Below, piece by piece: positions 1-8,530 of a stretch of DNA of 64,000 nt (the first letter of the stretch is position 1; each line of letters opens with the position of its first letter). The position numbers were made by a program, and so were the translations under genes. The notes under the pieces are model-generated. The model made no database searches. It was given only the letters and a program-made list of their open reading frames with translations, and was not told where the DNA came from. Source of the DNA: Amycolatopsis camponoti (lineage in GTDB: Bacteria > Actinomycetota > Actinomycetes > Mycobacteriales > Pseudonocardiaceae). The stretch spans positions 3,390,501 through 3,454,500 of the forward strand of contig NZ_CABVGP010000001.1 of assembly GCF_902497555.1 (NCBI RefSeq). Reading direction: 5' to 3'.

Positions 1-366
1 GACGGCGCGCGCCGGATCGTCCTGCGCTTCCACTCGGCCCCGCTCGCGTTCACCGGCGACACGGAGGTCCGCGGCGTCCGCGTGACCGGCGACGTCGAGA
101 TCACTGCCGGCCGCGTGGTGCGGGCGGCCGGGTTCCGCGGCGTCCCGGTGTCGGGCCTGCCGTTCGACGAGGACACCGGGACGGTTCCGAACACGGCCGG
201 CCGCGTCGAGCCGGGCACCTACGTGGCCGGCTGGATCAAGCGCGGCCCGTCGGGCGGCATCGGCGCGAACAAGGCGTGCGCCCGCGAGACGGTCGGCGCC
301 CTGCTGGAGGACGCGGTCGCCGGCCGGCTGCGGACCCGGCGGCGCGGGCTGCTCCGCCGCGCCTGA
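1..366 (+). CDS. FprA-type ferredoxin/flavodoxin--NADP+ reductase, C-terminal part
   Basis: This is the last 121 codons of a gene whose start lies before the window; the frame is open from base 1. The tail contains GWIKRGPSGGIGANK followed by ETVGALLEDA. That is the C-terminal signature of adrenodoxin-reductase-like FAD/NADPH oxidoreductases such as FprA, which pass electrons from NADPH to ferredoxins that serve P450s and other enzymes in the cytoplasm. The FAD and NADP Rossmann motifs are outside the window, so the subfamily rests only on the C-terminal match. The gene converges on the PPOX-family gene 20 bases downstream. Confidence 0.75.
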   Translation, partial: DGARRIVLRFHSAPLAFTGDTEVRGVRVTGDVEITAGRVVRAAGFRGVPVSGLPFDEDTGTVPNTAGRVEPGTYVAGWIKRGPSGGIGANKACARETVGALLEDAVAGRLRTRRRGLLRRA

Positions 367-386
367 TCCGACCTGATCCGCTTCGG

Positions 387-914
387 TCAGGGCCGGTGGC
401 TGGTGTGGGTGAACTCCACAGTGGACAGCATGGAGGTGTCCGTGGCCGAGCGGCGACGGCCGAAAGCCAGCACCTTCGCCGGCTCGACCGCGAAGACCAG
501 CGCGTCGTGCCCGCCCTGCCGGAAACCCTCGTCCGTCGCCTCGTAGACCCAGCTGCCGTCCCACTTGGCCAGCCAGGCTTCGGCGAGCCGCTCCAGCTTC
601 GCCCGGTCGGTGACGCGCCGGGCGACGCCTTCGACCGTCACGTCCAGGGCGTCGTCCCAGGAGTCGCGGCCCGTGGTCAGCACGACGTTCGGGTTCGCGG
701 TCAGGTTGAGGTACTTCTGCTCGGTTTCGCCGGTCGCGAAGTGCAGGGCGCCGTCGAGCCAGATCGCGACCAGCGGGGTCACGTGCGGCCGTCCGTCGAC
801 GCGCACCGTCGTGAGCCAGCTGATCTGGGCCGCTTCCAGGGCTTTCACCGTCTCGGCCCAGCCGGTGGCCTCCGTGCCGGGGTCGCTGAACCGTTCGTCG
901 AGCCGGGTTTCCAT
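387..914 (-). CDS. Pyridoxamine 5'-phosphate oxidase-family FMN/F420-binding protein
   Basis: A 175-aa protein of the split beta-barrel flavin-binding fold. The N-terminal part holds the family pattern ISWLTTVRVDGRPHVTPL followed by the LHFATG strand and a ranked set of short beta strands (NPNVVLTTG, DVTVEGVARRV). Members bind FMN, F420 or haem and act as small redox enzymes; substrate cannot be read from sequence. The ATG was chosen because GGAG lies five bases upstream; a GTG six bases earlier is possible. The gene starts directly after the stop of the HxlR gene (TGACCATG), so the two are co-transcribed and HxlR may regulate it. Confidence 0.8.
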   Translation of the reverse strand: METRLDERFSDPGTEATGWAETVKALEAAQISWLTTVRVDGRPHVTPLVAIWLDGALHFATGETEQKYLNLTANPNVVLTTGRDSWDDALDVTVEGVARRVTDRAKLERLAEAWLAKWDGSWVYEATDEGFRQGGHDALVFAVEPAKVLAFGRRRSATDTSMLSTVEFTHTSHRP

Positions 915-916
915 GG

Positions 917-1348
917 TCACTCCGTTCGTCGGCCGGTGCCGAGGTGGGTTTCGCGCAGTTCGTCCATGAAGGCTTCCCACAGCGGGGGACCGCCCGCGGT
1001 GAGCACCTCGGCGCGCGCGGCGTACTCGTCGGTCACGGGCAGGTGCCGGACGCCCCACGCGCTGAGCTGGACGAGCACCGGGACCAGGTCGATCGCGCGC
1101 TCGGTCAGGCTGTAGGTGACCTTCTGCTTGTGCGACGGATCGCCGGCCCGGGTCAGCAGGCCGTGCTCGACGAGCACCGCCAGCCGGTCGGCGAGCACGT
1201 TCGACGAAATCCGCTCTTCGCCGCCGAGCAGCTCGCGGAAGTGCCGCGCCCCGCCGAAGACGACGTCCCGCAGCACGAGCAGCGTCCACCGGTCGCCGAA
1301 GATTTCCAGCGACAGGTTGATCGGGCACCCCGACCGCGCGTCCCGCAC
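917..1348 (-). CDS. HxlR-family winged-helix transcriptional regulator
   Basis: A 143-aa single-domain MarR/HxlR-type DNA-binding protein. The conserved N-terminal cysteine and strand (SGCPINLSLEIFGDRWTLLVLRD) precede the winged helix, with the recognition region RISSNVLADRLAVLVEHGLL and the wing VTYSLTERA. HxlR proteins often sense electrophiles or oxidants through that cysteine. I start at a GTG with GAGG eight bases upstream; a TTG at 1378 would add ten residues that look non-coding. It is the first gene of a two-gene unit with the PPOX-family flavoprotein, a common pairing for redox-responsive regulation. Confidence 0.85.
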   Translation of the reverse strand: MRDARSGCPINLSLEIFGDRWTLLVLRDVVFGGARHFRELLGGEERISSNVLADRLAVLVEHGLLTRAGDPSHKQKVTYSLTERAIDLVPVLVQLSAWGVRHLPVTDEYAARAEVLTAGGPPLWEAFMDELRETHLGTGRRTE

Positions 1349-1430
1349 TGCTCCCACCTCACTGCGCTCATTGAACAACTGGTTGCGTTACGAGAGCAGT
1401 ACTACCCGGCGGCGACCGGCGGTAAACCCG

Positions 1431-2570
1431 TCACCCGGCGAGCCGGTGCAGGACGGCGGCGGCCAGCGCCGTCCGTTCGAGCATCCCCTCGACGCTGATG
1501 TGCTCGTGGCGGGCGTGCGCGCCGTCGCCGACCGCGCCGAAGCCGTCCAGGACCGGGTGGCCCAGTGCCGCCACGAAGTTGCCGTCGCTGGCGCCGCCGA
1601 CCGAACACTCCCGCAGCGTGACGCCCAGTTCCGCCGCTTCCTCCCGGGCCAGTTCGTAGAGCCGCGCGATCGCGTCCGACCGCTCCATCACCGGCCGGTT
1701 CCAGCCGCCGGTCACCTCGACCGTCGCGCGGGAGTCGTGCGCCGTCAAAGCGGCGAGGCCCGCGTCGATGCGGGCCGCCTCGGCCGCGCTGGACACGCGG
1801 ACGTCGATCTCGCCGGACGCCGCGCCCGCGATCACGTTCTGCCGGGTGCCGCCGGAGATCACGCCGACGTTCACCGTGGTGCCGGCGTCCGGATCGGACA
1901 GGCCGTGCAGGGCGAGCACCGCCCGCGCCAGCTCGTCGACCGCGCTCGCGCCCTTGGCCGGGTCGAGCCCGGCGTGCGCCTCGACGCCCGTCGTGCGCAC
2001 CCGGAACAGGCCGACGCCCTTGCGCGCGGTCTTGACCGCGCCGTCGGCGCTCGCCTCGAACACGAGCGTCGCGCGAGTGCCCGCGGCGGCTTCCTCGATC
2101 ACCGGGCGGGACGCCGGGCTGCCGATCTCTTCGTCGCCGTTGAGGACCAGCCGCACGGCCGGGCGCGCCAGCCCGGCCGCGTCGAGCGCGCGCAGCGCCC
2201 ACACCGCGTGCACCAGGCCGGACTTCATGTCGAAGATCCCGGGCCCGGTCGCGCGGTCACCGTCCACGGTGAACGGCCACTCGGCGAGCGTCCCGAGCGG
2301 CCACACCGTGTCGTAGTGGCACAGCAGGAGCACCGGCTCGCCGGCACCGGGGAAGTCGTAGACCTTGATGTCGCCGTACGGCCCGCCGTCGACGTCGCGG
2401 ACGGTGCCCGGCGAACCCAGGCGTTCGCGCAGCCAGCCGTCCACCCAGGACAGTCCGTGGTCCAAGGCGGACTTGTCGTCACTGGGTGTCTCGATGCCGA
2501 CGTAGGTCGCGACGTCGTCCAGGAGGTCGTCGCGGTGCGTGCGCACCCACTCGTGCAGTTCGCGGATCAC
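1431..2570 (-). CDS. M20-family metallopeptidase/amidohydrolase (ArgE/DapE/CPG2-like)
   Basis: A 379-aa dinuclear zinc hydrolase of the M20 family, usually cleaving N-acyl-amino acids or C-terminal glutamate. Metal motifs are visible in order: HYDTVWP (His and nearby Asp), GPGIFDMKSG (bridging Asp) and NGDEEIGS (catalytic Glu-Glu). The dimerisation domain follows (GVEAHAGLDP), and the C-terminal metal His is in ARHEHIS. The arrangement resembles glutamate carboxypeptidase G2. The GTG start overlaps the stop of the upstream ketopantoate-reductase-like gene (GTGA), so it is the last gene of the six-gene Lrp-led operon. Confidence 0.85.
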   Translation of the reverse strand: MIRELHEWVRTHRDDLLDDVATYVGIETPSDDKSALDHGLSWVDGWLRERLGSPGTVRDVDGGPYGDIKVYDFPGAGEPVLLLCHYDTVWPLGTLAEWPFTVDGDRATGPGIFDMKSGLVHAVWALRALDAAGLARPAVRLVLNGDEEIGSPASRPVIEEAAAGTRATLVFEASADGAVKTARKGVGLFRVRTTGVEAHAGLDPAKGASAVDELARAVLALHGLSDPDAGTTVNVGVISGGTRQNVIAGAASGEIDVRVSSAAEAARIDAGLAALTAHDSRATVEVTGGWNRPVMERSDAIARLYELAREEAAELGVTLRECSVGGASDGNFVAALGHPVLDGFGAVGDGAHARHEHISVEGMLERTALAAAVLHRLAG

Positions 2571-3553
2571 AGCGCTCGCTCCAGTTCGGTCAGGTGGTCT
2601 TCGGACATCGGAGCGGCGCCGGTCTCGACATCGCGCAGCCGGGTCAGCATCGCCCGCAGCAAGGGCACCTCCGCCGCCGCGAGCACGGGCGCGTAGTGGT
2701 GGTGGACCTCGACCGGGCGGTGCCGGACGGCGATGTCGCGCCAGATGCCGCTGCGGTCCTTGGGCTGGGTCCGCAGCCACGCGACCAGGCGGTCGGTGGC
2801 CGCCTCGCGCCCGGGCGCGCCCGGCAGGTAGGCCGCCGGGTCGAACCGGTCGAACGGCTCCAGGACGCGGTCGCCGGCCGCGGCGAACACCTCCGCGGTG
2901 AGCGCGTGCATCAGCGGCCGGTGCCGGTCGATCAGGTCGGCCATGGGCGCGTCGGCCAGCGCGGTCGTCGTCAGCATCGCGCCGAAGCCGAGCTTCGCCC
3001 ACAGGTAGCCTTCGACGTTGGCGGTCGCCTTCGCCGGACCCCACGCCTGCAGGTCCGCGACGACCTCCTCGACGCGGTCGCTGATCCGTCCGTCGGGCTC
3101 GCCGACGACCAGCGCGCCGAGCCCGCCGTCGCGCACGACCCCGGGCTCGACGACGTCGGCGAACAGGTTCACGAACGCTCCCACCGTCCTTTCCGGACCG
3201 ACGTGCGACGCGATCAGTGCTTCGTTGAGCCCGTTCTGCAGCGAGACGACGAAACCGTCCGGCGCGAGCCGCGGGGTCAGCCACGGCAGCACCGTCTCGG
3301 TGGCCTGCGCCTTGACGGCCAGCAGCACCCGGCCGAACACCGGCGGGGCCGCTTCGGGGGTGAAGGCGGGCAGCTCGACGGTTTCGTCGCCGTCGGGGCG
3401 GCGCAGCGTGAGGCCGCGGTCCGCGATCGCGGCCACGTGCGCCGGGTCGGCGTCCACGATGGACACCGGGTGCCCGGCCCGCGCGAGGTGGAACGCCAGT
3501 GTCCCGCCGATCGCGCCGCCCCCGACCACGGTGTACGAGCGCAGGTCAGACAT
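2567..3553 (-). CDS. Ketopantoate reductase family (ApbA/PanE) NAD(P)H dehydrogenase
   Basis: A 328-aa two-domain dehydrogenase. The N-terminal Rossmann motif is YTVVGGGAIGGTLAFHLARAG, followed by the family segments LLAVKAQATE and SLQNGLNE. The C-terminal helical domain includes VEGYLWAKLGFGAM with the catalytic Lys. PanE itself reduces 2-ketopantoate in pantothenate synthesis, but actinomycete genomes hold many paralogues and this one sits in a catabolic-looking operon, so I infer oxidation of a 2-hydroxy or reduction of a 2-keto acid. The start has AAGGAG about nine bases upstream and overlaps the SDR gene by eight bases. Confidence 0.8.
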   Translation of the reverse strand: MSDLRSYTVVGGGAIGGTLAFHLARAGHPVSIVDADPAHVAAIADRGLTLRRPDGDETVELPAFTPEAAPPVFGRVLLAVKAQATETVLPWLTPRLAPDGFVVSLQNGLNEALIASHVGPERTVGAFVNLFADVVEPGVVRDGGLGALVVGEPDGRISDRVEEVVADLQAWGPAKATANVEGYLWAKLGFGAMLTTTALADAPMADLIDRHRPLMHALTAEVFAAAGDRVLEPFDRFDPAAYLPGAPGREAATDRLVAWLRTQPKDRSGIWRDIAVRHRPVEVHHHYAPVLAAAEVPLLRAMLTRLRDVETGAAPMSEDHLTELERAL

Positions 3554-4325
3554 GTGTTTCCTCTCCTTCTTGCACGGGTGTTCGCCCGGCCCAGTGCAGC
3601 GGCAACCCGGCCGCGCCCGCGGTCGACCCGCCGTCGACGCGCAGGACGGCGCCGGTGATCCAGCCGGCCTCGGGGCCGGCGAGCCAGAACACCGCGTCGG
3701 CGATCTCGCGCGGTTCACCGCGCCGGCCGAGCGGGTTCACCGACACCGCCGCCGCGTAGGCCTCGGTGACCGGGTTCGCATCGCTGTCGACGGTGACGAA
3801 GCCCGGGCTCACGGCGTTCACGCGGATGCCGTGCGGGCCCAGCTCGACCGCGCAGGCCTTGGTGACCATCTCCAGTGCGGCCTTCGACGTCGCGTAGTGC
3901 GCGGCGCCGGGACGTGCCCGGGTGGCCGCGCCCGAGGAGATGTTGACGACCGCCCCGGCGGTCCCGGCTTCGGCGTGCGCGCGTCCGAAGGCGACCGTCG
4001 TGAGCAGCGCGGCCCGCACGTTGACGTCCTGCACGCGGTCCCAGATCGCCGCGGTCAGGTCGAGCAGGGGAGTGGCGGGGTAGATCCCGGCGGCGTTGAC
4101 CAGGACGTCGACCGGACCGGCCCGCTCGACCAGCCCTTCGGCGTACTCCGCGTCGGCGAGGTCCCCGGGCAGCTCGACGACCTCGGTGGGCAGCTGACCG
4201 GCCACCGTGGACAGTTCCGCCGCGCGGAGGTCGGACAGGACCAGCCGGTCGCCCGCGGCGGCGAACCGCCGCGCGATCGCGGCGCCGATGCCGCCGCCGG
4301 CTCCGGTGACGAGCACGGTCCGCAC
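3546..4325 (-). CDS. SDR-family NAD(P)-dependent oxidoreductase
   Basis: A 259-aa classical short-chain dehydrogenase. Visible motifs are the cofactor loop VTGAGGGIGAAIA near the N-terminus, NAAG, the catalytic Ser in NISSG, and YATSK with catalytic Tyr and Lys, then VNAVSPGFV and a C-terminal VDGGST. Class members interconvert alcohols and ketones; the acidic residue after the second strand (LSDLRA) suggests NAD(H) preference. The GTG start shares one base with the stop of the MHS transporter (TAGTG) and the 3' end overlaps the next gene by eight bases, so translation is tightly coupled. Confidence 0.85.
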   Translation of the reverse strand: MRTVLVTGAGGGIGAAIARRFAAAGDRLVLSDLRAAELSTVAGQLPTEVVELPGDLADAEYAEGLVERAGPVDVLVNAAGIYPATPLLDLTAAIWDRVQDVNVRAALLTTVAFGRAHAEAGTAGAVVNISSGAATRARPGAAHYATSKAALEMVTKACAVELGPHGIRVNAVSPGFVTVDSDANPVTEAYAAAVSVNPLGRRGEPREIADAVFWLAGPEAGWITGAVLRVDGGSTAGAAGLPLHWAGRTPVQEGEETHV

Positions 4326-5608
4326 TACAGCTCCTTGCCCTTGGTCTCCGGCATGGTGAGGTAGACCGCGACGCCGATGAGCGCGGCCGCCGCGACGTAT
4401 ATCCACACGAGGTTGCCGAGGTGGTTCGCGTTCAGCCATGTCGTGACGTACGGCGCGGTACCGCCGAAGATCGCCACGGAGAGCGCGTACGGCAAGCCGA
4501 TGCCGGTGGTGCGGACCTCCGGCGGGAACTGCTCGGCCATGATCACCGCGCAGTTCGCCGAATACCCGACGATCAGGACCAGCCCGATCAGCTCGATGAC
4601 GAACACGCTCCAGAAGCTGTTGCCCAGGAAGTGGAACGCGGGCCAGGCGAACACCACGAACCCGGCGGCGAACGCCGTCATCGTCACCTTGCGCCCGATC
4701 CGGTCGGACAGCAGCCCGCCGAACGGGAGCAGCGCGATGAACACGACCATGGCGAGGGTGTTCGCCAGCAGCGCCGTCTTGAGCGGGATGCCGGTGGACA
4801 GGTGCGCGTAAGCCGGCATGTAGGAGACCCACACGTAGTAGATCAGCGTCCCGGCGATGGTCACGCCCGCCACGCGGAGCGCGGCTTTCGGGTGGTCGCG
4901 CAGCATCGCGACCACCGGGTTGCGCCGCGGCTTCCCGGCGATCTTGGTGAACGCTTCGGTCTCCTGCACCGAGACCCGCAGCCACAGGCCGACCAGGCCG
5001 AGCAGCCCGGCGAGGCCGAACGCGAGCCGCCAGCCCCAGCCGCGCAGGTCGGCGTCGGAGAGCGTCGAGTTGAGGATCGTGCCCATCAGCGCGGCCAGCA
5101 GCGAGCCCAGGCCGACCGAAACCTGCTGCCAGGAACCGGCGAACGCACGCCGTGCGGGCGCGGCCGATTCGATCAGGAACGCCGACGACGAACCGAACTC
5201 GCCGCCCGCGGAGAAGCCCTGGACGAGCCGGGCCAGCAGCAGCACGATCGGGGCCAGCACGCCGATCGCCGCGTACGTCGGGCACAGCGCGATGACGATC
5301 GACGCCCCGGCCATCAGCGAGATGGTGAGCGTGAGGCCCTTCTTGCGGCCCTTGCGGTCGGCGTACGCACCGAGCACCGCGCCGCCGATCGGGCGCATGA
5401 CGAACCCGACGGCGAAGACGGCCAAAGTGGACAGCAGTGCCGTGGTTTGGTTGCCACCGGCGAAGAACTGGCCGGCGAAGACCGGGGCGAACGTGGCGTA
5501 GACGGCCCAGTCGACCCATTCGACGGTGTTGCCGACGGCGCCGGCGATGATCGCTTTGCGTTGCCGGGCCGTCAGGCGGTGGCTGACGACGGTGTCCACA
5601 GTGGTCAT
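4325..5608 (-). CDS. MFS transporter, metabolite:H+ symporter (MHS) family
   Basis: A 427-aa inner-membrane protein with about twelve hydrophobic segments. The MHS-type signature begins near residue 25 (GNTVEWVDWAVYATFAP). The loop motif YADRKGRKKG and the sequence LVQGFSAGGEFGSSSAFL are typical of the KgtP/ShiA/ProP group, which imports small carboxylates, shikimate or betaine-like solutes with protons. A second DRIGRK loop starts the C-terminal half. It is the third gene of the Lrp operon and overlaps the deacetylase gene by ATGA. It probably imports the substrate on which the four enzymes act. Confidence 0.88.
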   Translation of the reverse strand: MTTVDTVVSHRLTARQRKAIIAGAVGNTVEWVDWAVYATFAPVFAGQFFAGGNQTTALLSTLAVFAVGFVMRPIGGAVLGAYADRKGRKKGLTLTISLMAGASIVIALCPTYAAIGVLAPIVLLLARLVQGFSAGGEFGSSSAFLIESAAPARRAFAGSWQQVSVGLGSLLAALMGTILNSTLSDADLRGWGWRLAFGLAGLLGLVGLWLRVSVQETEAFTKIAGKPRRNPVVAMLRDHPKAALRVAGVTIAGTLIYYVWVSYMPAYAHLSTGIPLKTALLANTLAMVVFIALLPFGGLLSDRIGRKVTMTAFAAGFVVFAWPAFHFLGNSFWSVFVIELIGLVLIVGYSANCAVIMAEQFPPEVRTTGIGLPYALSVAIFGGTAPYVTTWLNANHLGNLVWIYVAAAALIGVAVYLTMPETKGKEL

Positions 5609-6492
5609 GGTTGCTCCCGCAGGACGTGGTCGACGATCTGGGCGTGCGTGGCGAACCAGACGCCGTCGTGGCCGGAGATGTGGTCGAGGAGCTCGGCCAG
5701 GATCGCGATCCGCGAGCGGTGGCCGATGATGTGCGGGTGCATGGTGAGCTGGAAGATCCCGCCGTCGGCGTAGGCGGCGTCGAACTCGTCGCGCCAGATC
5801 GAAAGCACACCGCGCGGCGGGGTGTAAGGCCGCAGCGAGGCGAACCGGTCCATCATGAAGTACGGCGCGTCGTCGCGGATCCACTCGACCGGCAGCTCGA
5901 CGACGCCGGTGGGTTCGCCGTGCTCGAGGATCTCGTAGCAGTCGTCGTCCGCCATCAGCGACGAGTCGTACTTCAGGCCCAGCTCGCGCGTGATGGCGAG
6001 GGTGTGCGCGGAGAAGTCCCAGGACGGCGTCCGGATCCCGACCGGCCGGGTGCCTGCCAGACGTTCCAGGACGTCGGCGGCACGGAAGGCGAGGTCGCGC
6101 TCCTCGGTCTCGGTGAGCGCGGTGTTGCGTTCGTGGATCCAGCCGTGCAGGGCCACTTCGTGTCCCGCGTCCACATAGGACTTGACTTCACCGTCGTGCA
6201 GCAGGGCCGACACGGCGGGCATGAAGAAGGACGCCGGAGCGTTGTGCTGGCGCAGCAGCTTCAGGATGCGCGGCACGCCGACGCGGGCGCCGTACTCGCC
6301 CTGCGCCATCTTGCCGGGCAGGACGTCGCCGTCGCGCAGAGCGGGCGTCTCGTGGTCGGAGTCGAAGGACAGGGCCACGGCGACCTTCGCACCGCCGGGC
6401 CACGACGCCGGGCGCAGCGCGCGTCCGGCGCGGACGTGCTCGACGTGCCCTCGCCACGTCTGTTCGTCCCACTGCCACGGTTGTTCCGTCAT
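5605..6492 (-). CDS. Polysaccharide deacetylase-family (NodB-fold) hydrolase
   Basis: A 295-aa cytoplasmic NodB-homology protein with no signal peptide. The metal motif SFDSDHET gives the catalytic and metal Asp residues; HEVALHGWIHE carries the H-x3-5-H pair; and the C-terminal QLTMHPHIIGHRSR supplies the last His. This cytoplasmic form resembles PuuE-type allantoinases and amide hydrolases more than secreted chitin deacetylases, so the substrate is likely a small amide or ring compound taken up by the adjacent MHS transporter. The ATG overlaps the Lrp stop by four bases. Confidence 0.82.
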   Translation of the reverse strand: MTEQPWQWDEQTWRGHVEHVRAGRALRPASWPGGAKVAVALSFDSDHETPALRDGDVLPGKMAQGEYGARVGVPRILKLLRQHNAPASFFMPAVSALLHDGEVKSYVDAGHEVALHGWIHERNTALTETEERDLAFRAADVLERLAGTRPVGIRTPSWDFSAHTLAITRELGLKYDSSLMADDDCYEILEHGEPTGVVELPVEWIRDDAPYFMMDRFASLRPYTPPRGVLSIWRDEFDAAYADGGIFQLTMHPHIIGHRSRIAILAELLDHISGHDGVWFATHAQIVDHVLREQP

Positions 6493-7505
6493 GCGTCCTC
6501 CAAGCTGGCGGCGGGCGTCGGGGCCCACGCGCGCTTGAGCGTCGAAACCTGCAGGGTCACGTCGGCCTCCCGGAGCCCGGGCAGCGCGCCGACGACGTCG
6601 GTGGTGTGGCGGTAGAGCTCCCCGTAGTGGCGCAGCACGATCTGGCCGACGAGGTTGAAGCGGCCGGTGGTGGCGCTCAGGTACTTCGTGCCGGGGTGGG
6701 CGGCGAGCTGCTGTCCCGCGCGGTCCAGCTCGCCGGGGACGACCGAGAGCCAGAGCATGAACTCCAGCGCATAGCCGAACATCGCGGGCTCGGCGAGCGT
6801 CCGGAACCGCAGGCAGCCCCGGCGCACGAGCGAGTCGACGCGGCGGGCCACGGTGGACTCGCTGGTGGCGACCTGCTTGGACACTTCCTTGAAGGGCAGG
6901 CGCCCGTCTTCGCCGAGTGCGGCGCAGATCGCGAGGTCGAGTTCGTCGAGCTGTTCGGGCGGACGCTCCCAGTGCTGCTCCTCGAACGGCCGGACGTCGC
7001 CGCCGCGCAGCTCTTTCGCGGCCTCGGGGCTCAGCTCGCCGGAGTTCCAGTCGTGGTTGGAGGTGAAGGTCCGCATGACGGCGAAGGTCTCGGCGTCCCG
7101 GATGGCCTCGGCGGCGGGGAAGCCGTTTTCCTGCAGGCCGGCGATGTCGGCGTAGGAGGGGAGGACGAATTCGGCGGAGCAGTCGGCGCTGCCGGCGAGC
7201 ACGGTGGCGTACCGGACGTCGGGCCGGGCGGCGAGGGCTTCGGCGACGGTGCCGGCCGCGCCGGGGCGGCACTTCAGGCGGGCGATGACGGGCACGCCGA
7301 GACCGCACCGGAGCACGTCGACGACACCGATGACCCGGAGCCGGCCGCTTTCGGTGAGCTTTTCGGCGCGCCGGAGGACGGTGGACTCGCTGGCGCCGAC
7401 GTGGCGCGCGACGGCGCCCCAGGACGCCCGGCCGTTGAGCTGGAGGGCGGCGACGATCCGCCGGTCCAGCTCGGCCGCTTTGCCTTCGTTCTGCACAAGA
7501 GGCAT
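6489..7505 (-). CDS. Tandem-domain Lrp/AsnC-family transcriptional regulator
   Basis: A 338-aa protein that contains two complete Lrp/AsnC units. Each has a winged helix (LDRRIVAALQLNGRASWGAV near residue 13; LDLAICAALGEDGRLPFKEV near residue 190) followed by a RAM-like ligand domain. Most Lrp proteins are half this size and dimerise; the fused form is common in actinomycetes. It is the first gene of the operon running down to 1431, all junctions overlapping, so it is the likely local regulator and may sense the imported substrate or a product. Confidence 0.85.
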   Translation of the reverse strand: MPLVQNEGKAAELDRRIVAALQLNGRASWGAVARHVGASESTVLRRAEKLTESGRLRVIGVVDVLRCGLGVPVIARLKCRPGAAGTVAEALAARPDVRYATVLAGSADCSAEFVLPSYADIAGLQENGFPAAEAIRDAETFAVMRTFTSNHDWNSGELSPEAAKELRGGDVRPFEEQHWERPPEQLDELDLAICAALGEDGRLPFKEVSKQVATSESTVARRVDSLVRRGCLRFRTLAEPAMFGYALEFMLWLSVVPGELDRAGQQLAAHPGTKYLSATTGRFNLVGQIVLRHYGELYRHTTDVVGALPGLREADVTLQVSTLKRAWAPTPAASLEDA

Positions 7506-7588
7506 CTTGAATGCGGGAAAACGTCAAGTCAAGGGGTGGCGATGCACGAAAACTGCACTCGCTGGATCGCCGCGCCCTGGGCGCGGGG
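7506..7588. promoter_or_regulatory. Upstream region of the Lrp-led operon
   Basis: This 83-base gap separates the start of the Lrp gene from the end of the PfkB gene. It contains short inverted arms CTTGA/TCAAG near 7506-7528 that could form part of an Lrp site. It should hold the promoter for the six-gene operon. No convincing -10/-35 pair was recognised. Confidence 0.35.
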
Positions 7589-8530
7589 TCAGGGCGTCGG
7601 GAGGACCGGCGTCGAAGCCGCGAAGGCGTCGGCCGCCGCCAGGTCGAAGTCGCCGTGGTCGCTGCCCAGCCCCTGGGCGACCAGGCCCGCCGCCGCGCAA
7701 CCCAGCACGGCCGCCTCGCGCAGCGAGCGGCCCAGGCCGACACCTCGCAGGAACCCCGCCGAAAACGCGTCGCCGCAGCCCGTCGTGTCGACGACCGGGA
7801 CCGCGAAGGCCGGCACCGCGATCGTCTCCTCCGCGGTGACGACCAACGCCCCGCGCGCGCCCCGCGTGACCGCGACGCACCCGACCCCGCGCTCCAGCAG
7901 CGCGCGGGCGCCGTCCTCCGGCGAGACCGCGCTCGTCAACCCCAGCAGCTGCTCTTCGTTCGGCAGCAGGTAGTCCAAAGAGGACAGAGCGGGATCGAGC
8001 CAGGCGAGCACCCCCGGGTCCCCGGGTGCCAGCAGGTCGGCCGACGTCACGACTCCGGACAGCCGCGCCGGCACCAGGATCGCCGCGGCCGCGGCACCGC
8101 CCATCAGCTCCGGCCCGCCCAGGTGCAGGTGCGTCGCGCGGGCGATTTCGGCGACGGGAGCCTCCGACGGCTCGTACCCCAGGTTCGCGCCCGGCACGTG
8201 GAACGCGGGCCGGCTGCCGTCGGCGCGGATCGGGAGCACCGACGCCGACGTCTGCACGCCCGATCGGCGAAGCACCAGCGACGTGTCGATGCCGTACTGC
8301 GCCAGCATCGAAAGCAGCAGGTCACCGATGGGATCGTCGCCGACCGCGCCGGCCGACCGGACCCAGGCACCGAGCTTCGCCAGCGTCACCGCCGTGCCCG
8401 CGGCCGTCCCCGCCGGGCCGAACCGGATCTGCTCCACCAGCGCCGCGCCCTGGCCCTCCGGGATGGTCTCGACCGGCCGGACCTGCACGTCGAACACATG
8501 CGCGCCCAGCGTCACGACGGTCTGCGTCAT
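7589..8530 (-). CDS. PfkB/ribokinase-family carbohydrate kinase
   Basis: A 313-aa sugar kinase of the ribokinase superfamily. The N-terminal GG-type region (GPAGTAAGTAVTLAKLG) matches PfkB signature 1 and the C-terminal DTTGCGDAFSAGF matches signature 2, with the catalytic Asp in GCGDAF. It phosphorylates a sugar or sugar acid using ATP in the cytoplasm. The ATG overlaps the stop of the class II aldolase gene (ATGA). A kinase followed by an aldolase is the usual plan for splitting a phosphorylated ketose or sugar acid, but the sugar cannot be named. Confidence 0.88.
   Translation of the reverse strand: MTQTVVTLGAHVFDVQVRPVETIPEGQGAALVEQIRFGPAGTAAGTAVTLAKLGAWVRSAGAVGDDPIGDLLLSMLAQYGIDTSLVLRRSGVQTSASVLPIRADGSRPAFHVPGANLGYEPSEAPVAEIARATHLHLGGPELMGGAAAAAILVPARLSGVVTSADLLAPGDPGVLAWLDPALSSLDYLLPNEEQLLGLTSAVSPEDGARALLERGVGCVAVTRGARGALVVTAEETIAVPAFAVPVVDTTGCGDAFSAGFLRGVGLGRSLREAAVLGCAAAGLVAQGLGSDHGDFDLAAADAFAASTPVLPTP

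Noticed and set aside
387..1328. A 313-codon version of the PPOX-family protein
   Set aside because: The first 138 codons overlap the HxlR gene in a different frame and are Arg/Ala-rich; the ribosome site and fold begin at 914.
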